A stretch of DNA of 64,000 bases from Panax quinquefolius (GCA_020205615.1 CM035173.1:47730617-47794616), one strand, 5' to 3'. Shown: positions 1 through 11,962, counted from the first letter of the stretch. Made by a program: numbers and translations. The notes: a model not told the origin generated them from the sequence alone.

Positions 1-560
1 TTTATAAATTCTTGCGAAGTTTATACCTTACTTGATCTAGGTGCTACCCATTCATTTATCTCTCCGCATGTGCTCAACGTTTAACTTGACTCAGGAGAAA
101 TTAGACTTTGACTATCTCTGTGGAAACTCCGTTAGAGAAACTTTCATCACATCCAGCATTGCTTATAAATCTTGTTTGATTCAAGTTGGCACCATTACCT
201 ACTCACATTGACCTTATCTCTTTAAAGATACTTGCTTTTGATGTGATTTTAGGGATTGATTGGTTAACTACTCATCATGCCAAAATTGATTGTTTTTGTA
301 AGGTTGTTAGTTTTCATATTCCTAACCAACCCGTTATATTTAATTCAAGCAACTAAACCATTAAAATCAATCACTATCATATCTAATCATAAAGCTATTC
401 GTTTATTGAAAAACGGATGTCAAGCTTTCTTAGCCCATGTTATGGATTTGAATAAAGACACGTCAAATTTGAATAATATTCTGTTGTTATTGACTTTCCG
501 ACGTATTTCTGAAGAACTTCCGGCCTACCCCGTAGCGTGAAGTTGAATTCTTTATTGATC
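1..560 (+). pseudogene. Ty3/gypsy aspartic protease remnant (TE1)
   Basis: The region encodes the retroviral-type aspartic protease that would cleave the Gag-Pol polyprotein. At about 25-60 it reads TLLDLGATHSF, where family members have D-S/T-G, so the residue after the catalytic Asp is changed. The conserved C-terminal protease segment follows at about 240-290 (DVILGIDWL, then a HHAKIDC stretch) and leads into the protease-RT linker. The frame shifts at least twice between 80 and 240. The equivalent minus-strand region of the complete copy is 30060-29516. Confidence 0.8.
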
Positions 561-589
561 TTGAACTGGTACAAAGCCCATTTCTAAAA

Positions 590-1375
590 CCCCATATCGA
601 ATGGCTCCTATTGAACTTGAGGAGTTAAAGGTCCAACTCTGAGGAATTGTTGGACATCGGTTTCATTAAATCTAGTACATCTCCTTGGGGTGCTCTGTTT
701 TATTTGTAAAAAGAAAGAGGCGGGAGTATGCGACTTTGTATTGACTATCGGGGAATTGAACCATGTCACCATCAAGAATAGGTATCCTCTACCTCGTATT
801 GATGACTTGTTTGACCGATTTGCAAGAGGGCACAATTCTTTTCAAAAATCGATCTTCGATTCGGATATCATCGGTGAAGATTAGGCGAGGATATTCAAAA
901 AGCGCCTTGAGAACTCGGTATGGGCATTATGAATTCTTAGTCATGTCTTTCGGACTAACTAATGCTCCGCGGCTTTCATGGATATGATGAACCGAGTATT
1001 CAAGGAATATTTGGATCGGTTCGTTGTTGTCTTTATTGATGACATCCTTATATATTCCAAAAGTCGTGAAGATCATGAGCACCATTTGAAATTTGGTACT
1101 CCAAAGGCTTCGTGAAAACCAACTATATGCCAAATTGAAGAAATGCGAGTTCGGCTTGAGGAAGTAGCATTCCTTGGGCACGTGGTGTCAAAACATGGAG
1201 TATCTGTTGATCGGCGAAGATTGAAGCAATACAAAGTTAGAGCAAACGAAGTCGATGATCAAGTACGTAGCTTTTTGGGCTTATTTGGTTATTATCGGAG
1301 ATTCGTGGAAGGGTTTTCTCGAATCGCTACTCCATTAACTTCGATTAACTCGGAAGGATACAAAATTCGTTTGGA
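590..1375 (+). pseudogene. Reverse transcriptase remnant (TE1)
   Basis: The RT start (MAPIELEELK) is at about 601. It is followed by the [12 protein letters not shown] region at about 780-815, and the catalytic box, read as FIDDILIYS, at 1032-1058. The thumb and connection start is seen at 1143-1379 (FLGHVVSKHGVSVD, then YYRRFVEGFSRIATPL). The catalytic Asp pair survives, but indels near 630, 690-760, 880 and 1100 put the pieces in different frames. This copy keeps the RT core that is missing from the complete Tekay copy at 29325-29483, so it serves as the reference for that lesion. Confidence 0.88.
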
Positions 1376-1800
1376 ATGAAGAATGCGAGAAGAGTTTCCA
1401 AGAGCTTAAGAGGAGACTTATTTTCGCACTGTTCTAACAATACCATTTGGTTCGGATGGATTTGTTATCTACGATGCTTCGTGCAAAGGGTTAGGATGTG
1501 TTCTCATGCAACGTGGAAAGTCATAGCCTATGCCTCGCGACAACTTAAAGAGTATGAGAGGAATTATCCTACTCATGATCTAGAGTTAGCGCGATCGTTG
1601 TTCAGCTTAAAGATATGGAGGCACTATCTATCTGGGGAGAAAGTAGAGATATATTCGGACCATAAAAAGCCTTAAATATTTCTTCACTCAAAAAGAACTC
1701 AACATGCAAAATGACGTTGGCTCGAGCTATTGAAAGACTACGACCACACTATTCAATACCATCCGGTAAAGTTGAACGTGGTATTTGTGACGCATTAAGT
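1376..1800 (+). pseudogene. RNase H remnant (TE1)
   Basis: The Ty3/gypsy RNase H domain, which removes the RNA template strand, is recognised from [20 protein letters not shown] at about 1527-1586 and [19 protein letters not shown] at about 1611-1667. It is followed by the [10 protein letters not shown] region at about 1737. Frameshifts occur near 1670 and 1700. Confidence 0.85.
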
Positions 1801-1849
1801 AGAAGATCATATCTTGGGAACGAAGTGCGATGATGTCAAATATACGATA

Positions 1850-2735
1850 GAGCCAACTTTAATAGAAAAAGTTAAGGTTGCTCAAGCCACCCTTGGGCAA
1901 GAGCTTATGCGTATGAAGAAGAAAGTACAAGAAGGAGCTATTCTAAGCGAGAATTGATGAAGAAGGAATACTTGAGTCCACTCTAGACTTTGTGTTCCTA
2001 ACGACTCGATTTGAAGTACAAGATTATGATGGAGGCACACAATACACCATTTGCAATCCATCTGGAAGTACTAAAATGTATCGTGATCTTCGACATACAT
2101 TTTGGTGGAATAATATGAAGAGAGATTGCAAAGTTTATCTCGATGTGTTTAACTTGCTAAGCGTGTAAAGGCGGAGCATCTAGTACCTAAGGGTCCGTTG
2201 CAACCACTTGAGATTAGGAATGGAAGTGGGAACACATTACCATGGATTTCGTTACGGGTCTTCCTACGGTTCCTCAAGGCATCAATGCTATTTGGGTTAT
2301 TGTTGATAGATTAACCAAGTACGCTCATTTCTTGCCGACACGGAGACTTATTCACTTGAACGTCTTGCTAGTATATACGTAAATGAGATTGTGAAGTTGC
2401 ATGGCATGCCTGTATCCATAGTTTGGATAATGACCCAAGATTCACTTCAAGATTTTGGGTTAGCTTGCAAAAAGCTATGGAGCGGAGTTTGCGATTTAGT
2501 TCTAACATACCATCCCCAAAGCAGACGGACAATCGAGAGGACTATTCAAACTCTTGAAGATTTATTAAGACTCTGTGTCCTAGACTTCAAGGGCAGTTGG
2601 GATAAGTATTTACCATTGGTGGAATTCTCCTACAACAACAGTTATCAGGCAAGTATAGGTGTGGCTCCATTTGAAGCATTATATGGACGAAAATGTCGTT
2701 CTCCAATATGTTGGGATGAGGTGGGTTAAGCAACA
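1850..2735 (+). pseudogene. Integrase zinc-binding and core domains, degraded (TE1)
   Basis: An integrase with the N-terminal HHCC zinc domain region (about 2030-2170) and DDE core (about 2225-2560) is visible in fragments. [10 protein letters not shown] is near 2093-2122, MDFVTGLP near 2240-2264 and [10 protein letters not shown] near 2288-2318. In the sister copies the second catalytic Asp lies in SDRDPRF; here the frame is lost at that point (about 2415-2440). Downstream, QTLEDLLRLC and [16 protein letters not shown] are clear (2550-2650). A stop at about 2728 separates this segment from the next frame. Confidence 0.85.
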
Positions 2736-3257
2736 TTGTTGGGACCCGAGTTAGTACATATGACTACCGAAAAGATCCAAATGATTCGACAACGTATACA
2801 AACGGCACAAGATCGACAAAAGAGTTATGCGGATCTTCATCGAAAGGACGTGGAATTTAATGTAGGGGATCATGTATTGTTGCGAGTTGCTCCATGGAAG
2901 GGAGTTACAAGATTTGGGAAGAGAGGAAAACTCAATCCACGATTTATTGGTCCATTTCAAATTCTTGACCGAGTAGGAAATGTAGCCTATAGACTTGCGT
3001 TACCTCCGAGTATGTCTCGTGTTCATAATGTGTTTCACATATCTGTACTTCGTAAATATGTGAAAGACCCGAACCACGTTATTGAGTTAGAACCGGACGA
3101 GATAGCCGAAGACTTAACGTATGAGGAGGTACCTGTCAAGATCTTGGATAGGAAGGAGCATGTCCCTACGCCAAGAAAGGTCATACCACAAGTTAAAGTT
3201 TTGTGGAGGAATCATGCTATAGAGGAAATGACACTGGGAATTGGAAAGCGGAAATGA
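2736..3257 (+). pseudogene. Integrase C-terminus with chromodomain-like tail (TE1)
   Basis: A 173-aa open stretch covers the integrase C-terminal GPF/Y-type region ([15 protein letters not shown] at about residues 68-82). The chromovirus tail follows ([19 protein letters not shown], then [14 protein letters not shown]). In chromoviruses this tail contains a chromodomain-like fold thought to guide integration to heterochromatin. The last residues (usually an aromatic TWELE motif and RYPHLF) are frameshifted after 3230. This is the best-preserved coding segment of this copy. Confidence 0.85.
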
Positions 3258-3320
3258 AAGCGAGGTATCCTCACCTTTTGAAACACCGAGTACGTCACGT
3301 CAATTTCGAGGACGAAATTT

Positions 3321-3335
3321 CATAAGGAGGGAGGT
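3321..3335 (+). promoter_or_regulatory. Polypurine tract of TE1
   Basis: A purine run (cataaggagggaggt) directly abuts the TG start of the 3' LTR at 3336, as required for plus-strand DNA priming. The same sequence lies next to the 3' LTR of the minus-strand copy at 27237-27249. Confidence 0.85.
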
Positions 3336-4569
3336 TGTAAGACCGAAATTTTTAAATAAAAAGGAATTTCCTTTATTTATTATTTTGAAATAGTAAGGGT
3401 TGATTTGATTAATGTGGATAGTTAAGGGTTAAATACGCAAATATTTCAAAATAAGCAAGTGGTTATAAAATATTCATTATTAGCCGGAGAATATTCGTTT
3501 GGTCGTGGAATATTAGATCTTTGTCTGGAGAATATTAAATGCGACGGTAGCGACCATGTGTGGGCCCCATAACTGAAAGCGATTGGATGAGGAAAGCGAC
3601 AAATATAAGTTGGTTAAAAATAACGCGGCGTAGTTATTACTGAGTTAAGACCGCATTGGAATACCCGTTGGTTAAAATATCTGATGTCGCATGGTTGCTT
3701 GGCGAAGAGCATACGGTATTACGCAGTATTGTTGAATTATTGATCCTTACGTAAGATGGCACTTACTCAATAATTTTCACAGTGAATTCTTGTTCAATAT
3801 TTTATTTTATTGATTCAATAATTCTTTGCGTTGATATTTTATATTATTGTTGTTCAATAATTGTCACTTTGCACATTATCTCCATTATCGGATCAATAAT
3901 TCATATTATTTGAATAATATTATTAGATAGCATTATTGGCAATGTCTAGAAAGTTACATCGAGGAGAGGTTTGGTCACCTAATTGCGGCGCCGAGAAGGA
4001 GAAATCCTTATCGGAAAGCCCCCTCTTTTCAAGGAGCGGCTGGTTGTCATAATTGTGATTCTTGTAATATTATTTGTGAATAATTAATTATTGATTCATA
4101 TGATAAAGAAATATTTATTTTATGTGAATATAAATGATGGATTTATTTATGTGGTTATAAATGAAGAAATTAATGTTGAGGTGTTTTATCAGTATTTTAT
4201 CGGATTGGAGGTGTTAAAAATCAAATCGAGGGGTTTTGAGATATATTATGGGGTTATAATTTTTAATCAAATAGTTGGATTGTGGTAATTTTTGGGTATG
4301 TTATACATACATAAGTTGAGTATATGTCCACAAATTTTGAAACAATTAAAATTGCACGAATGATTTGTTGTGAATTTTAAGAGGTGTCGGATTCGAAAAA
4401 TTAGGTTTAAAATTGATTTTGGTGGAAAATTCTAGAATTGAGTGGGCCCCACTTGTGGTTGGTGAAGAAATGTGCTGAATTTTATTTCAAATGTGGTGGG
4501 TGGCAATAGTAGCGAGAGTAAAGCCATCGAGTAGAAAGTCAAGTCTGCCTTGGTGAGCTAACATTTTCC

Positions 4570-4577
4570 TATAAATA
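4570..4577 (+). promoter_or_regulatory. TATA box of Tekay LTR
   Basis: TATAAATA sits about 1.2 kb into the LTR and is followed by a transcribed-leader-like stretch with CT-rich runs. The same motif occurs at the matching place in all sister LTRs (25877, 32876, 61759 and others), so it is the likely Pol II core promoter. Confidence 0.75.
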
Positions 4578-5279
4578 GAAAGGGCTAAGTTAGAATAGAA
4601 AATCACACTAGAAACAAAGTTTTCTCTTTTCTCTCTATATTATTGAGCGTATTTTGTGAGTATTTAGATACTTTGAGAGTTCTTTATTCAAGACAAGTTT
4701 CATTCAAAGATCACTTGAGCCTTTCCTTCCGAAATCTTGATTCTTTGAGGTAAGGGATATTATTTTTTTGTAATGATATTATTTCTTCAATATCATTATC
4801 TTTGAAATGTTGATCTGAAGTTTTTATCAAATTTGGAACTTTTTCATATCGGGTTTACTATTCATGAGTTATATTCACGAGTTACTATTCATGAGTTACT
4901 ATTCACGAGTTCTTATTCACGAGTACTATTCATGAAGCGTGAAAATGTTTTTTTTGTGGAATTTCTATCTTTTGGTGTCGAGTTACTATTCACGATACGG
5001 ACTATTCACGATATCTGAAGACTATTCACGATATCTGACTATTCATCGAAAAATAAAATTTCTTCTTTTCGTCAAAATATCTATTCGGATACTAGCTTTG
5101 ATTGTATCCATGTTTTGATCATTCTTGAATTTTACACCACTATGATTATTTTGAGGTATTGTTGGACATGGATAAAACAAAGTACGAATCATTAATCCTT
5201 AATCCTTGTCATTTTGTTTCTTTGGATTCGTTCTTTAAAATATTTTCATCATCCTCGGTCTTAAATGATGATATTATTG

Positions 5280-5470
5280 AATATCTTTGCTTTGTAGTGC
5301 AAAGATGAATGATTCTGAAGAATATCTTTGGCACGTAGTGCAAAAGATGAGCAGTGTTTAAATGAACATGACTGATCGATGAATATCTTTGGCCTTTAGT
5401 GCAAAGATGAGCAGTGTTGAGATGAACATGACCGATTGATGAATATCTTTGGCTGTAGTGCAAAGATGAA
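5280..5470 (+). repeat. Hairpin-forming ~60-bp tandem units in Tekay U5
   Basis: Four units near 5282, 5322, 5382 and 5442 each contain ATCTTTG, a spacer of about 10 bp ending in TAGTG, and CAAAGAT, so each can fold as a short stem-loop. They are separated by GAACATGACCGAT-like spacers. Homologous units exist in every other Tekay LTR here. Confidence 0.85.
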
Positions 5471-6007
5471 TATTTGATTTGAGATGAATATTGATTGATG
5501 TTACTGAGGATAAAATATTGATGATGGATTATTAAATTCATAGATTATAGTAGATTTCATTCTCTATGTAACTCTTCATGAATTATTATTTCACATGAAT
5601 ATTGATCCGAAATTTGTTGTCTATTGTATTCTATTAGATTTTTCCTGTTGAAGACTAACGATAATTTGTTGTATATTATCTTAGTCATAATATTCTTTCT
5701 TGAGCTAGTTGAGCTCACCTTTTCCTTTTTGTTCCATTCTTCTCGTGGAGGCGAGAATATAGCGAGTAATTTAGTGGGGTATGAAATGAAGGTTTTAGAA
5801 AGGATTGTTTAGTAGTCCTCACCATTTTTGTAAAATAATGTATCAATAAATGTGATGAGGATTTATTTGAGTATAAATATTATCTAGAAGATAATATTTG
5901 TATTTAAACTCACGCTTTCTTGTTGTAATAATAAAGTTGTAGTTGTTTCTGTACCATGTATTGACAACTCAGAATGGGTGATGTATACCTATTTTGGGGG
6001 CGTCACA

Positions 6008-7761
6008 TCAACGGTCAGAAAAACACCTAGTTATTCAACAATCTCAATTGGGCACATATTTAAACAAAGCATGCTAGGTGACTTTAATTCGAAATTTATC
6101 ACAAATGGGAATCTACCAAAAGCTATATTGTTTTCGATGGATGGAGGGTTCCTCAATTATCGAAGAGGGATTGGATAGCGTTGCTAGACACAGTCAGGCT
6201 GAAAGACTGTAAATCAAGCGCTAACTAGGAGGCAACCCAGGAATTTTTATATTTATATGCTTTACTAGTTTATTTAGTAGTTAGGAATCAAGTTGTTATA
6301 TTTGCTTATTAAGTTCTCTTATAATCCAAGGTGTTATTCTAATCCATGTTGTCTCTCTTCATTGCAGGTATTGGAGGTTCAACGGACAGGCAAAAGATTA
6401 TGGAAAGGGAAGCAAATGCACAGAAATCTAGGAAACAAACACTGCTCAATTTTTAGAATTTCTGACTCAAGCATTCGGATAGTTAGAAGTCCACACTCAG
6501 TTTCCAACTTTAGATTATCTCAAACTTATCCATCGTCTGATATACCATCGGATCTTGAGGAGGCGAACGGAGATGACATTGCCACTTATGGGAGTATTCT
6601 TTCACTTTTACACAATGAGGGCATTATTCGTTTTAAGTTTGGGGGTATTGAGTTTAGTCAGTAGTTTAGAGCATGTAGTGTAATTGCATTATATAGAATA
6701 ATTTCATGTTACATATAGTTAATTGCATGTTAGTAGTATTAGTTTAATTTTGCAGTAATTTTTTTTCTTTTTGTTGCTTATTATTTGTTTAGGTTGCATA
6801 ACATTGCATAATCCCAGGTTTCTAGTTAGTTGAATTCTAGTCTGGCCAATGATGAATTAAGAAATTTGATAGGTTCTTGAGCTAGGTTGATATCTTAAGT
6901 AGATTTATAATATTATATATGATATAATCCATGCTTGTTGTTTAGATGCTACCAGGTAGCACGTCAGTGTTCACGTTTGCTTGTTGGTTAAGATTAGCTT
7001 ACTTGTCTACTGAGAGGAAAACGTTGTTTTAATGATAGAATTGTGTAGAAAGTGAGTAATGACTGCATAAACAGTGAAAATCAAGTTTTGGGAACGCATG
7101 GGTATGCTTGCTATATATATATATAAAGTAGAAAAAAAATATACTGTGGCTAGTCTTGTTTTGGGGCCTTTGTTACTTAAGTAAGTAAGCCCGGGGGGAT
7201 TGTCTCTACACCTAGCGCCCTAAGGTCTTAATGGTCTGGGAGTCGTTAGTCGAAAGCTCGCTATGGGGTAGCACTGTTAGCCTAATGGAATGAGACATTA
7301 CACAGTTATGGAAAATAAAAAAATCAATAAACACCGCGAGAAAGTTCGCAAATCGCCCTCGTGAGTAAAAAAAAAGCAGAATAAACCTTTTATCGATCCT
7401 TAGCTTGTACTGATGTGTTGGAGTAGTTGTTATTTCATTTGTATACATAGTTCTTGGTTTGAACCTCAGTTTTCTTTCTTAAGTAGTATAACATATGAAA
7501 TCTTTGCCTTTGTCAAGCTTATCTGTGAAAACATCACACACACACACAATACCTTTATAGTAGGTTGGGATTATTTGATTGTATGTCATTATGCCTTTAG
7601 CTTAGTTTGATGCTTTGTTCTTGGATCTTGATATTATTGGAATTTTTAACGTGGTTGGAAACCTAGGGATTCATTGTCATAGTAGCGTAGCTTGCATCGC
7701 ATGTAGATTGCATTATGTTGTATTGCTTGGGGATAAGAAATGGTTTAAGTTTGGGGGTATT
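6008..7761 (+). other. Athila A internal 3' region, no intact gene
   Basis: About 1.75 kb lie between the TE1 insertion and the LTR. A 123-aa open stretch (6293-6664) is present, but it has no signal peptide, membrane segment or domain that I recognise, so I do not call it an envelope gene. AAGTTTGGGGGTA tracts occur at about 6642 and again at 7747 just before the LTR; the second is the PPT. Confidence 0.7.
7746..7761 (+). promoter_or_regulatory. Polypurine tract of Athila A
   Basis: AAGTTTGGGGGTATT immediately precedes the TGATAAG start of the LTR at 7762. This is the usual Athila arrangement. Confidence 0.8.
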
Positions 7762-9524
7762 TGATAAGTAGGTTTTATACCTACTTATCTGTTATCTATT
7801 ACTTGAATTATTTGCTTAAACTCGTGTTTCTTAGTTACTTTTCACGCATTTTGTGTTCATTTTGTAGATTATATGCTTGGGAGCTGTGTGAGCGACTATT
7901 GGTATGAAAATGCAAGGAAAAGTAATTCCGGACATCACTTGGGCTTTCATGTTCATTTCATGTTCTTGGCTTGGAACTTGGAATATATTTTAGAGCTTCT
8001 TCATAGCTTTCTGGAACATCTTGAATTATTCCAATCGGAGTTCGGATGTAAGAGTTATGACATTTGTACCGATGGACGTAGAACTTCACTGTTTTGGGTG
8101 GCCATTTGCATAGCAGTAAATTTTAGTCCAATTTCTACCTTCATCCGTTCGTTATTTCTTAATTCTCAAAGAATGAAAGTTGTAGAACTCGTCGATAGCT
8201 TCGCTTTGATAGGTGGTAGGCCCTGTAACTCCTCCCTGATCAAATGTTATGGCCGTTTTACCAGAGGACACTGCAGCAAAAAAATAGCTTATACCCAAGC
8301 CAAGGCTTGCTCTTTTATACCTAATACCCAAGCTAGGGCTTGGGGTACTAAAGTCAGTTAACAGCAGTATAGCAGGCCGGGGCTTGCTATTTGCAAGGCA
8401 ACACCCAAGCCGAGGCTTGGATACGCGCAGAAAAAGCAGTTTTTGTCAGAATTTGAGTTCAAGAAGGATTGGTTCGAGCTGATTGATTCAATGACTTTCA
8501 GGAGGACTTAAAGACATATAAAGAGGCTTATAAAAGGAGGAGAATTGCGAGAATACATGAGAGAGGGAGAAATTCCATTAGATTAAATTAAAGTAGATTA
8601 GGAAAAAAACCCTAGTTATTATGAGATTTGGAGATTGATGCGACTTGGAGACCATTGAAGATCAAGAGCAAGAGCTTGAGAAAGATGTAGATTTTCTGAC
8701 AATAGATTTATTCTCCACTCTAATCTTATTTTTATCTTTCAATGTTATTTCAAGTGTGGATTCTTAGTTTTAATTCAATGAACTAATTCTTTGTTTGAGA
8801 TTATAATGAATCTTATTGTGTATTTTATTTTAATATGCTTCATTATCAATTATTATGTTCTATCGTGAGGATTGTCTATTGTGATTTGGACTTAATTGCT
8901 TAATTGCCTAGCTAACAATTACCGTGATAATCTATATGAACTCGAGAGATGAAGTTTAGATTTATATCTGATTATGATAGCATGTATTTGTGATTTCTGC
9001 ATAGATGGAATTCATGATTCATGTTTAGGATAGATATATTCCTTTATGCCATATGTAATCTTATAGAGAACTTATGCTTTAAATTCTTTTTAATTATAAT
9101 TCACATAGAGATATAGTGGATTAGTTAATTAGGGTGTCTTGCTTAATTCTGTCATTTATGGATTTAAGTGAGTATGGGCATTATGCATCAAGAGGTGGTT
9201 TTATCTGCTTTAGTGTTCTTGATTAACAATTCAGGATAGAGAATAATTGATGAGAAGTGTGTTAACTTAAATGAAGCAATAAGTGAAGTTGTGATTTTAA
9301 ATCTCCATAATCTAATTTTTAATTAGTGGTAATTAGAATTAGCATAATTAGATAATTTAATTTATAATCTTAAATTGATTGTTTTAATAAAATTAGATTG
9401 GTTAAGAGTTAATATTTGGTAATTTGTATTAACAATTCCTTGTGGGAATGATACTCTACTTTCACTGTATTACTTGTTGACCAAGTATACATGCGTGTTA
9501 TGCGTAACTAGATTTTACCCAATA
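7762..9524 (+). repeat. Athila 3' LTR (1763 bp)
   Basis: The LTR starts TGATAAGTAGG and ends ACCCAATA, where the sister solo LTR at 57000-58776 ends GACCAACA. The near-identical lengths (1763 and 1777 bp) and collinear similarity confirm both borders; the last dinucleotide here is TA instead of CA. A TATA-like stretch is near 8512-8535. A palindromic cassette at 8293-8420 is replaced by unrelated GC-rich palindromes in the other copy. Confidence 0.88.
8293..8420 (+). repeat. CCCAAGCC-type palindrome cluster in Athila LTR
   Basis: At least three imperfect palindromes of the form CCAAGC...GCTTGG (about 8297, 8328 and 8405), plus a related GGCCGGGGCTTGC unit (about 8375), lie in a 130-bp slot. 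The flanking LTR sequence is conserved with the copy at 57000-58776, but the slot content is not. Confidence 0.75.
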
Positions 9525-9757
9525 GTTACCAATGAAGTAATCATTGCTTTCATCAGAAACAATGTCAATTATCGACATGGCTAACCAGAGGTGATTGTAT
9601 CAGACAATGCTAAGAACCTCAACAACAAAATGATGGAGGAGTTATGCCATAAATTCCACATCAAACACCTTAACTCCGTCATCTACTGTCCAAAGATGAA
9701 TGATGCTGTTGAAGTGGCTAATAAGAACATCAAGAAGATCATGCAAAAGATGTTTGC
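9525..9757 (+). pseudogene. Tat integrase core (upstream exon-like piece)
   Basis: Translation from 9525 gives a Tat integrase core beginning VTNEVIIAFIRNN. The catalytic Asp of the SDN motif is encoded at 9603-9605 and the catalytic Glu (AVEVANKNIKK) at 9711-9713. The spacing is exactly 35 residues, as in DD35E integrases. A TAA near 9579-9582 breaks the frame. The coding sequence stops at the LTR start at 9758 and resumes, in frame, after the duplicated target at 14799. Confidence 0.88.
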
Positions 9758-11019
9758 TGTAAGAACCCTACTTTTATGAATAAAGATGAATTTTTCTATA
9801 AATATCATTTTTGAATATTAAGGTGTGAATTTGTTATAATGTTATAGTTGTGGGTAATATTTATAAATTTTGCAAAGTAAGCAAGTTGTTATATAATATT
9901 TGATTGGTCGGGGAATATTCTTTTTGTCGGGAAATATTCGTACGACGACACAATCATTGGTGGACCCCAAAATAGGTATACATCACCCATCTTGGGTCGC
10001 CAGATACATGGTACAGAATACAAATACAATCTTAAATATACAACAAAAGCTGTGAGTTTTAATACAAATATTATCTTCTAGACAATATCCACTCTCAGAA
10101 TAAGTCCTCATTAAAATTATTATCACACTATTTTATAGAATAGTGAGGACTACTAATGCTATCATCTGGACCATCACTTTGTCCCCCGACTAGTCCCTGC
10201 TACGTTCTCATTTCCTGAAGAGAACAGTGAAAGAAAGGGTGAGCTCAACTAGCCCAGTAAGAAATATTATGACTAAGATAATGCAGGATAAATTATCATT
10301 AGCCTTGATAATGTTAAACCGATAAAATACAATGAGACAACAAGTTTAGCGGCGTGGAATAAGAAATCCATTAAAAGAGTCAAGTAGAGAATAAAATCTA
10401 CTATCTTTTATGATTTAAAAGTTTTTCATCACTTTTATCATTTGAGACTCAAACAATAAATAATCCACATCATCCCCCGCACTACAACCAAGGATATTCA
10501 TTAGGGTCACGACCACAAATTATCCATGCACTACTGTCCAAGGATATTCTTGTATTCATCAATGGTCATGATCATGCCAACAACTGTCCATCAATGCACT
10601 ACGGGTCAATGAGGACTTTTACCACATCATTTGTAACATTAAGGTCATGATTATACCGAATAATCCCTAGTCATAATCATACCAAGTCCATCTATGCACT
10701 ATAGGCCACAGATGACTTTAAAAAAAATAAACATGAGGATGATGACAATGATATAAGAATTCAATAAAACAAGTTCAAGAATTAGTTTATCCAGGAACTA
10801 ATAAAGTCCAAATTGTCAACATGATACTTCTTTGTAGAGTAAAATTCAAGAATGCTCAGAAGAATATTTCCATGAAAAGATACTGGATGAAGCGCAAATA
10901 TCAATGATATTCCACTAATTTCATGGAGTATAGAAGTCAAAACTTTAACCAACTGAGTATAATAAGGAATGGAATAACAAAAGAAATCATCAGGCATGTG
11001 ATAGATAGCACAAAAGCGA

Positions 11020-11400
11020 GTTATTCAACGAGAATAATAAATACGGAACCAGGTCCGGCGTAAAACACACATGAACGAGGATATTCCAAATGAATAATAA
11101 AGAATGGAATAACATAAAGATTTCACTAAGTATAGGGAGTCGGCGTATCTGAGTTATTCCAACAGAATAATAAAGAGGCGGAATCGGTTACAGTAAAAGC
11201 ATGCATGACATGATATTCAGCAATGAATAATAAAGAATGGAATAACATAAGGATTTCACCAAGTATAGGAATTCCGCGTATCTGAGTTATTCAGCAGAAT
11301 AATAAAGAATGGAATAACATAAGGATTTCACCAAGTATAGGGGTGTCTGGCATATATCTGAGTTATTCCAATGAGAATAATAAAGAATGGAATAACAGAA
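11020..11400 (-). repeat. Tandem units of about 65-75 bp in LTR leader
   Basis: Four units each carry GAGTTATTC, AATAATAAAGAATGGAATAA and ATTTCACCAAGTATAGG-type blocks (about 11019, 11092, 11230 and 11300). They correspond to the GGTATTATTTCTTTCGTATTC repeats at 13196-13370 in the plus-oriented part. Confidence 0.7.
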
Positions 11401-11865
11401 GTTCTCTTCATGAATACAAAAGAAATAATACCCCTTACCGTAAAAGACACTAGATATCGAAGTAGTGAAGTAGCAGAATACTCTTCTTCTTTCTCTCTAT
11501 AATTTCTCTCTCTAGAGTTTCAATGAATTCGTAAGAAATAATGAAGGAATGAGCTTCTATTTATAGAAGAATTGATTGCATAGTAACTAATTCCTGAACG
11601 GTCCAGATTGATTTACTTTTAAACGGACGGTTCAGATTGATTTACTATTAAAACTTAAAGCAACGGTGCATACTGATTTACTATTAAAACTTTAAACTAG
11701 CGATCCATATTGATTCACTATTATAACTTTCCACCAGCGGTCCATATTGATTCACTAATATAACTTCAACCAACGGTCTGAAAAATTAGCACATCTCCTC
11801 ATAGAATAATATTATACCCAAATATCCGAATGCACAATACTAGAGTGAATAGTAACCGGGTGAAT

Positions 11866-11962
11866 AGTAACTCGTGAATACTAACTCATGAATAGTAACT
11901 CGTGAATAGTAACTCGTGAATAGTAACTCGTGAATAGTAACTCATGAATAGTAACTCGTGAA
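11866..11962 (-). repeat. 14-bp tandem repeat CTCGTGAATAGTAA
   Basis: Six to seven near-perfect copies run head to tail. Shorter versions occur in the same part of the LTRs at 4855-5045, 25430-25600 and 32430-32610, so the tract is expanded in this copy. Confidence 0.85.

Larger units (their letters stand above)
1..6007 (+). mobile_element. Tekay/Del-clade Ty3/gypsy chromovirus, 3' part (copy TE1)
   Basis: This is the right-hand portion of an LTR retrotransposon whose 5' LTR and gag lie left of the window. In order it shows protease, reverse transcriptase, RNase H, integrase, a chromodomain-like tail, a PPT and the 3' LTR. The domain order (integrase last, chromodomain-like end, very long LTR) places it among Tekay/Del chromoviruses, and it closely matches the complete copy at 24524-34236. 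All coding domains carry frameshifts and stops, so it cannot be autonomous. It is inserted in the Athila sequence that begins at 6008; the right TSD copy should be tcaac (6008-6012), but its partner lies outside the window. Confidence 0.93.
3336..6007 (+). repeat. Tekay 3' LTR (2672 bp)
   Basis: The LTR starts TGTAAGACC and ends GGGGGCGTCACA. It is recognisable by comparison with five other copies in this window (9758-14798 as a composite, 9969-12803, 24524-27236, 31524-34236, 60441-63023). U3 is rich in CAATAATT-type motifs (3740-3930). The TATA box is at 4570-4577 and marks the start of R. U5 carries runs of a short ATTCACGAGTTACT-like repeat (4855-5045) and four hairpin-forming ATCTTTG...CAAAGAT units (5280-5470). 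No gene is present in this 2.7-kb stretch. Confidence 0.93.
6008..9524 (+). mobile_element. Athila-lineage Ty3/gypsy element, 3' end (copy A)
   Basis: The segment holds the non-coding 3' internal region and the 3' LTR of an Athila element; everything upstream is displaced to the left by TE1. The stretch at about 6214-6240 (GCGCTAACTAGGAGGCAACC) is the characteristic Athila motif after pol, and its reverse complement recurs in Athila copy B at about 50285-50305. The element ends at 9524, where Tat integrase coding sequence starts in frame, which shows it was inserted into the Tat element. The right TSD copy would be gttac (9525-9529). Confidence 0.88.

Noticed and set aside
5209..5541. 110-aa minus-strand ORF, and similar ORFs at 31997-32277 and 62199-62530
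   Set aside because: All are translations of the hairpin repeats in Tekay U5. They recur because the repeat recurs, not because a protein is conserved.
6293..6664. Possible Athila envelope-like gene
   Set aside because: The 123-aa stretch has no signal peptide, membrane helix or coiled coil, and it lies among non-coding Athila 3' motifs.
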